Positions 33,258 to 40,788 of a stretch of 64,000 bases of DNA are shown here, in pieces. The DNA comes from Sorangium cellulosum (GTDB lineage: Bacteria; Myxococcota_A; Polyangia; Polyangiales; Polyangiaceae). The first letter of the stretch is position 1. Each line of letters starts with the position of its first letter. Under the pieces are notes generated by a model. The model searched no databases and was not told the DNA's origin. It was given only the letters and a program-made list of their open reading frames with translations. The position numbers were made by a program, and so were the translations under genes. The stretch lies in contig NZ_CP012673.1 of NCBI RefSeq assembly GCF_002950945.1, positions 7,392,501-7,456,500 of the forward strand, read 5' to 3'.

Positions 33258-36200
33258 ATGACAGAAGCCCATGCCAAACCCCGGATCGTCGTGATCGGCT
33301 GCTCCGCAGGGGGGATCCAGGCCCTCTCCACGCTGGTCTCGACCCTGCGGGCCCCTTTCCCGGCGCCGATCGTGGTCGCCCAGCACCTCGACCCCAGGAG
33401 GCCGAGCCATCTCGTCGAGCTCCTCGCCCGCCGCAGCGCGCTGCCAGTCCGCCCCGTCGCCGAGCTCTGCCCGATCGAGAACAACGTCATCTACGTCGTG
33501 CCTCCGGGGCGCGACGTGGAGATCACCGACCACGAGCTCCAGCTCCGGCCGGAGAACAACGATCGACCCAAGCCGTCCGTCGACATGCTCTTCCGCACGG
33601 CGGCGGAGGTCTTCGGCGAGGGCCTGCTCGCCGTCATCCTGACCGGCAACGGCTCCGATGGCACCGCCGGCGCCCGCGAGGTGAAGAGGCACGGCGGCAC
33701 CGTCGTCATCCAGAACCCCGACACGGCCAGGTTCCCGAGCATGCCCGAGTCGCTCGACCCCAGCACGGTCGATGTCGTGGCCGAGCTCGATCGGATCGGG
33801 CCCCTCCTGAGCGACATCCTCGCAGGATCGTACGTCGACGCCGCCGCGCACGAAGAGAAGCAGCTCGATGGGCTCCTCGAGCTCGTGCGAGAGCGGAGCG
33901 GGATCGATTTCAAGAAGTACAAGCAGGCGACCATCGTCCGCCGGCTCCGGCGCAGGATGACGGCCACGAAGACGGACAGCATCGACGCATACCAGCAGCA
34001 CCTCGCCGCGCACCCCGAGGAGCTCCAGCGGCTGACCAACAGCTTCCTCATCAAGGTCACCGAGTTCATGCGAGACCCGGACCTCTTCGAGCACCTGCGG
34101 GACGTGATCCTGCCCGAGCTCATCGAGCACGCCCGGAACAACAACCGCTCGCTGCGGATCTGGTCGGCCGGGTGCGCCACCGGAGAGGAGGCGTATTCGC
34201 TCGCCATCCTGATCAGCGAGCTGCTCGGCGACGAGCTCGAGAGCTTCACCATCCGCATCTTCTCGACCGACGTCGACAGCGAGGCGATCGCGTTCGCCCG
34301 CCGCGGGCTCTACACGGCGAGCACCGTCGAGGACCTGCCCACGCAGCTCGTCGAGCGCTACTTCATCACCATGAACGGCCAGTACCAGGTGAAGAAGCGC
34401 ATCCGCAACCTCACCGTCTTCGGCGAGCACGACCTCGGCCAGCGCGCGCCTTTCCCGAACCTCGATCTCGTGGTGTGCCGCAATGTGCTGATCTACTTCA
34501 CGAGCGATCTCCAGCGCCGCACGCTCCACCTCTTCGCGTTCTCCTTGCGTGACAGCGGCTACCTCGTGCTCGGCAAGGCCGAGACCACGAGCCCGCTGAA
34601 CGAGTACTTCGTCGCGAACGATCTCCATCACAAGGTCTATGTGCGCCGCGGGGAGCGCCTCCTCGTCCCCCCTACGCCCGCCCCTCCCCCGGCGACGCCC
34701 AAGCGACCGCCCCGCAGCAACAGCCCAGCCATGTTACCGATCCGCGCCCCCGAGGAGCAGCCACACGCCCGCACGTCGCTCGAAATGCTGCTCTCGAGCT
34801 TCCGCCTCGGCATCGTGCTCATCGACAGCCGCTACGACGTCCTGGAGATCAACCTCGCCGCGCGGCGCCTGCTCGGCATCCACGGCATGGCGCTCGGGCA
34901 GGACTTCGTGCACCTCGCGCAGATCGTCCCCCACCGGCCGCTGCTCGAGGCGATCGACGCCGCCTTCCGGGGCGAGGCGCCGGAGCCGATCGAGGTCGCC
35001 GTCGACGCGGCGCCCGGCGCCGAGACATCCTACATCCAGCTCTCGTGCCACGCTCCCCAGCGCGGCGCCGACAAGAGCACGCTCAGCATCGCGCTGATCG
35101 TGGTCGAGGACATCACGGCCGCCGTGCGGCGCCGGAAGATCGGCGAGGAGGCGGCAGCCCAGCTGGCGCAGACCCGGACCGCCCTCGAGCGGGCGGAGAC
35201 CGAGCGCGAGCAGCTGCGCCGCGAGAGCGAGGCGCGGGCCGCCGCGCTCTCGCAGGCGGCGGGGGAGCGCGAGGAGGACAAGGCGGCGATACGGCAGCTG
35301 TCAGCGCAGAACCGGCAGCTGCTCCGGGACAACGAGGAGCTCACGGCGACGCTCGATCAGCTCCGCGCCCTGAACGAGGAGCTGATGGTCTCCACCGAGG
35401 AGGCGCAGGCCGCCATGGAGGAGGTCGAGACGCTGAACGAGGAGTTCCAGGCGACCAACGAGGAGCTCGAGACCGTGAACGAGGAGCTCCAGGCGACGAT
35501 CGAGGAGCTGAACACGACGAACGCCGACCTCGAGGCGCGGAGCCGTGAGATCCAGGAGCTCGCCGGGCCGATCGAGGCCGAGCGGACGCGGCTCTCGGTG
35601 ATCCTGCGCAGCATGGGCGATGCGCTCCTCGTGGTCGACGGCGCGGGGCGGCCGGTGCTCGCAAACGAGGCCTACCGCGCGATGTTCGGCGACAGCCGAC
35701 CCGTCGGCATGGACGAGAAGGGCCGGCCGCTGCCCTTCTACGACACGCCGGAGCAGCGGGCCGCGCGTGGTGAGATGTTCCAGATGGAATTTTCCATCGC
35801 CGGCTCGGACGGCGAGCGACGGCACTTCGAGGCCATCGGCCACCCCATCGGCCCCGCTGGCGCGCGCCCCGCGGGGACGGCGGAGCGCGGGGTGATCGTC
35901 ATCCGCGACATCACGGAGCGGAGCCTCCGCAAGCTGCAGGACCGCTTCATGGCGATGGCGAGCCACGAGCTCCGCACGCCGCTCGTGCCCCTCCACGGCT
36001 ACCTCGACATGCTGCTCAGCCTGCTCCCCGAGGGCGGAGATCCGCGCCTGCGCCGCTTCGCGACGCTCGCCCGCACCCAGAGCGAGCGGCTCGAGCGGCT
36101 CGTCGACGATCTCGTGAGCACGAGCCGCATCCAGACCGGGAAGTTTCAGCTCCAGCTCGCGGACGTCGACCTCGTCCCGCTGGTCGCGCGCACCGCGGAG

Positions 36201-36638
36201 GGCGCCCAGGCGTTCGCGGAGATCCCGGAAATCCACGTCGATCTGCCCCCCGGCGCGGCGGAGCCGCTCATCGTGAAGGGCGACGCCGCGCGCCTCGAGC
36301 AGGTCCTCATGAACCTGCTCGGCAACGCGTTCCGGCACGCCAACGGCAGCCCCCGCATCGAGGTGCGCCTGCGGCGCGCGGGCGGCGGCGCCGAGCTCGA
36401 CGTGGAGGACTACGGCCCCGGGATCCCCGCGGCCACCCTGCCGCACGTGTTCTCGAGCTTTTACCAGGGGGAGCGTGTCGACCAATCCTCCGGCGGCGGC
36501 ATGGGGCTCGGGCTCTTCATTTGCAAAGAGATCGTCCGCGCCCACGGCGGCCAGATCTTCGTCCGCAGCACGGAAGGTAAGGGAGCGACCTTCACCGTCA
36601 GGTTGCCCCTGACAGAGAATCGAGATGCACATGATTGA
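33258..36638 (+). CDS. CheB-CheR-PAS-histidine kinase fusion
   Basis: One 1126-residue chain joins a CheB methylesterase (GCSAGGIQAL with Ser16, a QHL histidine, and TGNGSDGT), a CheR methyltransferase (RRLRRRM, WSAGCATGEEAYSLA for S-adenosylmethionine, CRNVLIYF), a PAS domain (about 510-610), a long coiled coil (about 620-760), a second PAS, and a histidine kinase with SHELRTPL (His903) and an ATPase domain (NLLGNAFRHANG, GMGLGLFICKEIV). Such fusions are known in diverse bacteria; enzymes of receptor methylation are tied to a kinase. There is no CheB receiver domain. The ATG at 33258 is preferred to 33231 because the intervening codons (AGT, ATA) are atypical. The receiver gene 74 bases downstream is the likely partner. 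Confidence 0.9.
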   Translation: MTEAHAKPRIVVIGCSAGGIQALSTLVSTLRAPFPAPIVVAQHLDPRRPSHLVELLARRSALPVRPVAELCPIENNVIYVVPPGRDVEITDHELQLRPENNDRPKPSVDMLFRTAAEVFGEGLLAVILTGNGSDGTAGAREVKRHGGTVVIQNPDTARFPSMPESLDPSTVDVVAELDRIGPLLSDILAGSYVDAAAHEEKQLDGLLELVRERSGIDFKKYKQATIVRRLRRRMTATKTDSIDAYQQHLAAHPEELQRLTNSFLIKVTEFMRDPDLFEHLRDVILPELIEHARNNNRSLRIWSAGCATGEEAYSLAILISELLGDELESFTIRIFSTDVDSEAIAFARRGLYTASTVEDLPTQLVERYFITMNGQYQVKKRIRNLTVFGEHDLGQRAPFPNLDLVVCRNVLIYFTSDLQRRTLHLFAFSLRDSGYLVLGKAETTSPLNEYFVANDLHHKVYVRRGERLLVPPTPAPPPATPKRPPRSNSPAMLPIRAPEEQPHARTSLEMLLSSFRLGIVLIDSRYDVLEINLAARRLLGIHGMALGQDFVHLAQIVPHRPLLEAIDAAFRGEAPEPIEVAVDAAPGAETSYIQLSCHAPQRGADKSTLSIALIVVEDITAAVRRRKIGEEAAAQLAQTRTALERAETEREQLRRESEARAAALSQAAGEREEDKAAIRQLSAQNRQLLRDNEELTATLDQLRALNEELMVSTEEAQAAMEEVETLNEEFQATNEELETVNEELQATIEELNTTNADLEARSREIQELAGPIEAERTRLSVILRSMGDALLVVDGAGRPVLANEAYRAMFGDSRPVGMDEKGRPLPFYDTPEQRAARGEMFQMEFSIAGSDGERRHFEAIGHPIGPAGARPAGTAERGVIVIRDITERSLRKLQDRFMAMASHELRTPLVPLHGYLDMLLSLLPEGGDPRLRRFATLARTQSERLERLVDDLVSTSRIQTGKFQLQLADVDLVPLVARTAEGAQAFAEIPEIHVDLPPGAAEPLIVKGDAARLEQVLMNLLGNAFRHANGSPRIEVRLRRAGGGAELDVEDYGPGIPAATLPHVFSSFYQGERVDQSSGGGMGLGLFICKEIVRAHGGQIFVRSTEGKGATFTVRLPLTENRDAHD

Positions 36639-36712
36639 TGCGCCAGATCAACGCTGCTTTCCTTGCCCGTGTACAGACGGCCGAGCCGTGCTCTGGAGAG
36701 GTTCCCCTGCCC

Positions 36713-37081
36713 ATGAAGGCGACGATCTTGGTGGTGGAAGACGACCGCGACTCCTCGGAGATGCTCCGGGAGATGTTCGGGATGGCCGACTACGAGGTCG
36801 AGTCCGCCGACACCGCCGACCGGGCGGTCGCCGCGATGACCGAGCGGCGCTACGGGGCCGCGCTGCTCGACCTGACCGTGAGCGGGGCGACGACCGCGGA
36901 GCTGATCGAGCGGCTCCGGGAGGTGCCGGAGCGGCCGCCCATCGTGATCTTCTCGGCGCGGACGACCGACGACCTCCGGAATGCGGCCGAGAAGCTCGCG
37001 GCGGCGGCGGTGCTCCAGAAGCCGGCGAGCATGGACGCGCTGCTCTCCACCATGGAGCGGGTGGTCCGACACCCTTCCTAG
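36713..37081 (+). CDS. Single-domain response regulator
   Basis: This 122-residue protein is a receiver domain only: the acidic pair near residue 10 (VVEDDRD), phospho-acceptor Asp53 in ALLDLTVSG, the switch Ser in IVIFSAR and the conserved Lys in LQKPAS. The segment after Asp53 lacks the usual MPxMDG and reads TVSGATTAEL. It lies between the fused kinase and a CheB gene, so it is likely phosphorylated by His903 of that kinase and may pass the signal to the motility or methylation machinery. The start at 36713 is chosen for the natural MKATILVVEDD beginning; GGAGAGG lies 12 bases upstream. Confidence 0.88.
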   Translation: MKATILVVEDDRDSSEMLREMFGMADYEVESADTADRAVAAMTERRYGAALLDLTVSGATTAELIERLREVPERPPIVIFSARTTDDLRNAAEKLAAAAVLQKPASMDALLSTMERVVRHPS

Positions 37082-37135
37082 GCAGCGTGCGAGCCGGGTG
37101 CGCTTCCCTCTCTCTCCCGCTCGGCGAGGCCCACT

Positions 37136-38146
37136 GTGCCGGAACATGACATCATCGTGATCGGCGCGTCAGCCGGGGGCGTGGAGGCGCTCATCGTGCT
37201 GCTCGGGGGGTTGCCTACCGATCTGCCGGTGTCGCTGTTCGTGGTCCTCCATCTCCCGCCGACGGCGCGGAGCATGCTTCCCGCGATCCTCGGGCGCACG
37301 ACCCGGATGCAGGTGGCCGCCGCGGTCGACGGCGAGCCGATCGAGCGAGGGCGCGTCTACGTCGCGCCCGTGGACAACCACCTCATGATCGGCGACGGCG
37401 TCGTGCGGGTGGTGCACAGCGCGCGGGAGAACGGGCACAGGCCGGCCGTGGACCCGCTGTTCCGGACCGCGGCGGAGGTGTACGGCGGCCGCGTGATCGG
37501 CGTGGTCCTCTCCGGCACGCGCGACTGCGGCACGGCAGGGCTGCTGGAGATCAAGCGCCACGGCGGCATCGCCGTGGTCCAGGATCCCGAGGACGCCGTG
37601 TTCTCGGAGATGCCGCAGAGCGCGCTCGACAACGTGCCCGTGGACCACTGCGTCCCGCTGGCGCGGCTTCCGCCGCTGCTCGTGGACCTCGTGCGCCAGA
37701 AGGCCGGAAGAGCGCCCGCCAAGGCGCGGACGCCGGAGGGGATGGTGGGGGAGAACGTGGAAGCAGTCGAGGGTGAGTTCACCTGTCCGGAGTGCGGGGG
37801 CAACCTGGTCCGGAACGGCGACGGCGCGATGCTGAATTTCAGGTGCAAGGTCGGCCATCGCTACTCGCCGGAGGGCCTGGAGGACGAGCAGGCCTCGGCG
37901 CTGGATGCAGCGCTTTGGATCGCGCTCCGCACGATCGAGGACAGCGCGGCGCTTGCGCGCCGGATGGCGGGACGTGCGGCGGAGCGGAACCAGGCGAACC
38001 TCCAGGCCCACTTCGAGGCCAAGCTCCGGGTGGCCGAGGAGCGCGCCGCCCTCGTACGCCGGGCGTTGCTCGGCACGAACGACGGGAACGGGACCGGCGC
38101 GGTCCCGCGCTCGAAGCGCGCGTGGCGGCCCCCGGCGGCGGAGTGA
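37136..38146 (+). CDS. cheB: Protein-glutamate methylesterase (CheB) with C-terminal zinc-ribbon-like tail
   Basis: CheB removes methyl groups from chemoreceptor glutamates. The catalytic domain fills residues 5-190: nucleophile Ser12 in GASAGGVEAL, the LHLPP histidine and SGTRDCGTAGL with the Asp. There is no N-terminal receiver domain, so activity is not set by its own phosphorylation. After about 210 comes C217-x2-C220-x16-C237-x3-H241, which looks like a zinc ribbon, then a helical segment rich in Ala/Arg/Glu. The GTG start is 54 bases after the receiver gene; all three genes probably form one operon. No chemoreceptor, CheA or CheW is nearby. Confidence 0.87.
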   Translation: MPEHDIIVIGASAGGVEALIVLLGGLPTDLPVSLFVVLHLPPTARSMLPAILGRTTRMQVAAAVDGEPIERGRVYVAPVDNHLMIGDGVVRVVHSARENGHRPAVDPLFRTAAEVYGGRVIGVVLSGTRDCGTAGLLEIKRHGGIAVVQDPEDAVFSEMPQSALDNVPVDHCVPLARLPPLLVDLVRQKAGRAPAKARTPEGMVGENVEAVEGEFTCPECGGNLVRNGDGAMLNFRCKVGHRYSPEGLEDEQASALDAALWIALRTIEDSAALARRMAGRAAERNQANLQAHFEAKLRVAEERAALVRRALLGTNDGNGTGAVPRSKRAWRPPAAE

Positions 38147-38182
38147 GCGCCGCGCGGGCCGGGGGGCGGGGGTAGTCGGGGG

Positions 38183-38938
38183 CTAACCGCCGCCGGGCAG
38201 CTTGCCGAACCGCTGCTCGTACGCGGCGAGCCGCGCGGCCAGCTGCTTCGCCTCGTCCTCGGCGGTGCGCGCTCGCTCCGCCGCCGCGCGGGCCTGCTCC
38301 TCCGCCGCGCGGGCCTGCTCCTCCGCGGTGGGCAGCACATGCCCTTCCCGGTCGAGCCAGCGCAGCCAGTCCGCCTCGAGGCCGTTGTACACGCCGTGGC
38401 GGACGCCGAGGCCGAGGTGCAGCCGCGCGCTCGTCACGTCGCCGCTCGTGCCCGGCGAGGCGGGCACGAAGGACATCGTGGCGAGATCGAGCGCGTACGC
38501 CTCGAGCACACCGGTGAACGGATCGAACAGGTAGTACTCCGGAACGTGCAGGAGCTTCGCATACACACGCATCTTGTCGTTGCGATCGACCGCCTCGGTG
38601 CTCTCGGAGAGCAGCTCGATCACCACGTCGGGTGTCCTGCCCTCCTCCTGCCACACCACCCAGGACTTGCGCTCGCGCCTCACCGTGTCGAGCACCACGA
38701 AGACATCCGGTCCGCGGAAGTCGTTCTTCCTCGCCTGGAGCTCGCTGAAGTAGATGGCCATGTTGCCGCCGACGTAGACGTCGTCGCGGTCCTTCCAGAG
38801 CAGCTCCAGCACCTCGATCAGGAGGTTCATCTGCTTGCGGTGACGCTGCGACTCCATCGGCTCTCCGTCGTCGTACGGCAGCTCGTCCTCGCCCGGCGGC
38901 GGGATCGGAACGAAGGAGGTCTCACCCTGGAACGACAT
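38183..38938 (-). CDS. Uma2 family (DUF820) PD-(D/E)XK nuclease-like protein with coiled-coil tail
   Basis: The 251-residue product has the Uma2 core: GGNMAIYF, RGPDVFVVLD, TPDVVIELLSEST, then MRVYAKLLHVPEYYLFDP. These carry the acidic residues of a restriction-endonuclease-like fold. The family is abundant in cyanobacteria and myxobacteria; function is not established, and nuclease activity is a prediction from fold. The last 50 residues form an Ala/Glu/Arg coiled coil (EEQARAAEEQARAAAERART). The ATG at 38938 is chosen because GGAGGAG lies six bases upstream; a GTG at 38962 would add eight residues. Confidence 0.85.
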   Translation of the reverse strand: MSFQGETSFVPIPPPGEDELPYDDGEPMESQRHRKQMNLLIEVLELLWKDRDDVYVGGNMAIYFSELQARKNDFRGPDVFVVLDTVRRERKSWVVWQEEGRTPDVVIELLSESTEAVDRNDKMRVYAKLLHVPEYYLFDPFTGVLEAYALDLATMSFVPASPGTSGDVTSARLHLGLGVRHGVYNGLEADWLRWLDREGHVLPTAEEQARAAEEQARAAAERARTAEDEAKQLAARLAAYEQRFGKLPGGG

Positions 38939-39222
38939 GCGCAGCTCCTCCGAGGAGAGCACCGCTCGTCCTCATCGCCGTGATCTTCGAGGTCGAACGC
39001 TCCGTGGAGCGCACCTGGAGCACGAGTCTGGATAGCACGGAGCGGCGCGGACGGCGACGGCGCGCCGTGTCGAGCGCTCGCCGCGGCCCCCTGCTGCGGA
39101 CGGTCGAGGAGAACGGCTCGGGCCGCGCGCACGGCCGCACGTCGGCCGGTTCGACCCGGCGCAACGTTGCATGAAAAGATGTGGGGCGAGCGCGTAATGC
39201 TCAGGATGGTTACGGAAGAGCC

Positions 39223-40110
39223 ATGGATTTCACCGACGTGATGAGCGAGCTCGAGCGGCTCGGCACCGAGCAGAACCGGAAAGTGTACCGGCGGCACGGC
39301 GCGACCGACCCGCTCTTCGGCGTGAGCTTCGCCCACATGAACGCGCTGGAGAAACGGATCAAGCGGGACCACAAGCTCGCCGAGGCGCTCTGGGCGACGG
39401 GCAACTCCGACGCGAGGACGCTGGCGGCGGCGATCGCCGATCCGGGGCGCTTCACCCGGGAGCGGCTCGAGGCGTGGCTCGCCGACGCGCGATCGCCGCT
39501 GCTCGTCGACCTCTTCGTGAAGCACATCGCGGCGAAGACGCCGTTCGCCCGCGCGGCCATGGAGCAGTGGACCGCCTCGGACGACGAGTGGGTGGGCCGC
39601 GCGGGCTGGAGCCTGCTCGGCGCGCTCGCGGCCGAGGACCCGTCGCTGCCCGACAGCGTGTTCGAGGAGCGGCTGGCCGTGATCGAGGCGTCGATCCACC
39701 GGGCGAAGAACCGCGCCCGGGAGGCGATGAACGGCGCGCTCATCAGCATCGGCGGGCGGAACGAGCCGCTGCGCGGAAAGGCGCTCACGGTGGCGCGGCG
39801 CATCGGCAAGGTCGAGATCGACCACGGCGAGACGAGCTGCAAGACGCCCGACGCGACGGCGTACATCCAGAAGATGTGGGCCCGCAGGCCGGCCGCGCCG
39901 GTCGCGACGAAGCCGGCGGTCAAGACGGCCGCTGGCCAGGGCAAGGCGGCGGCCGCCAAGGCCGCCAAGGCGCCGGCTGCCGCGAAGGCCGCGGCGAGGC
40001 CGGCCATGGCGCCGGGGGCCACGAAGGCCGCGGCGAGGCCGGCCAAGGCGCCGGCCGCGGCGAAGCGGGCGAGCGGCACCGCAGCCCGGACGGGCGCGCG
40101 CCGGGGGTGA
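39223..40110 (+). CDS. AlkD-like DNA alkylation repair protein with histone-H1-like tail
   Basis: Residues 1-210 form the all-helical HEAT-like fold of the DNA alkylation repair family (KVYRRHGATDPLFGVSF, KRIKRDHKLAEALW, WLADARSPLLVDLFVKHIA), which recognises damaged or non-coding bases in DNA. Variants of this family are not all glycosylases. From about 220 the sequence becomes a Lys/Ala/Pro repeat (AAAKAAKAPAAAKAAARPA and similar) like eukaryotic histone H1 tails, probably a sequence-independent DNA-binding arm. The ATG at 39223 follows GGAAGAG. The fusion is unusual because AlkD proteins normally end with the HEAT domain. It converges on the ferritin-like gene. Confidence 0.82.
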   Translation: MDFTDVMSELERLGTEQNRKVYRRHGATDPLFGVSFAHMNALEKRIKRDHKLAEALWATGNSDARTLAAAIADPGRFTRERLEAWLADARSPLLVDLFVKHIAAKTPFARAAMEQWTASDDEWVGRAGWSLLGALAAEDPSLPDSVFEERLAVIEASIHRAKNRAREAMNGALISIGGRNEPLRGKALTVARRIGKVEIDHGETSCKTPDATAYIQKMWARRPAAPVATKPAVKTAAGQGKAAAAKAAKAPAAAKAAARPAMAPGATKAAARPAKAPAAAKRASGTAARTGARRG

Positions 40111-40181
40111 CCCCCTCTCCTGCCTGGCGCCCTGGCGGCCCTGGCGGTTTTCTGCTGTTCCGGGGCAACTCCGCAGCAGTG

Positions 40182-40730
40182 TCAGGTCGGGTGGGCCGCC
40201 GCGACGACCTCCGCCGGCGAGCCGAGCAGCTCCGTCCGCGTGAGCCGCTCCACGACCTCCCGCGTGAAGATCAGGTGTTCTTCCTCCTCGTGCAGGCGAC
40301 GCCGGAACGCCTCCCGCGCCTCGTCGTCGTCCGCCTCGTCGGCGAGCTCGAGCAGGAGCTGCCAGCCGGCGTTGTCGACGAGCTCCGCGGTGAGCAGCGC
40401 GTGGAAGAGGTGGGCCGGGTTCTGGTCGCCGTCGAGCACGACCTTCTCGAGGCCCTGCGACTCGAGCGCGATCAGCCGCGACCGATCGGTCTCGGCGTGG
40501 GCGTCACCGCCGAGCGCGCGGATCTGCGCCTCGAGCCACTCCTCGTGCTCCTTCTCCTGATCCCGGGACTGCCGGAGCTGGCCGAGCGAGCCCTGGAGCT
40601 CGGGATCGGCCGCGCGTCCGATCTTCTCCAGCATGGAGTCGTAGAGCCGCACGCTCGCGCGCTCGAACGTCAGCCGCTCGTTGAGCAGGTCGATCGCCTT
40701 GTCCTTGTTCCCCTGTGCAAGCCTCTGCAT
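40182..40730 (-). CDS. Ferritin-like di-iron protein
   Basis: This 182-residue, mostly helical protein has spaced Glu and His residues of a ferritin-like four-helix bundle: LTFERASVRLYD in helix one, QEKEHEEWLEAQI in helix two, LLTAELVDNAGWQLLLELA in helix three, and RRLHEEEEHLIFTREVVERL in helix four. It may bind two irons and act in oxidative stress or iron handling. The spacing is plausible but the precise subfamily is unclear. The start is ATG 40730. It lies 58 bases upstream of the end of the peptidase gene on the same strand. Confidence 0.75.
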   Translation of the reverse strand: MQRLAQGNKDKAIDLLNERLTFERASVRLYDSMLEKIGRAADPELQGSLGQLRQSRDQEKEHEEWLEAQIRALGGDAHAETDRSRLIALESQGLEKVVLDGDQNPAHLFHALLTAELVDNAGWQLLLELADEADDDEAREAFRRRLHEEEEHLIFTREVVERLTRTELLGSPAEVVAAAHPT

Positions 40731-40788
40731 CGATGCCTCCGGCCGGGGCGGATGCGATTCACAGGCCGGCGCGCAGGAGGCGCGGCGC

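Noticed and set aside
38980..39174. Plus-strand frame of 64 codons between the Uma2 and AlkD-like genes
   Set aside because: No ribosome site, Arg/Ser/Thr-rich composition and no coding bias; treated as intergenic.
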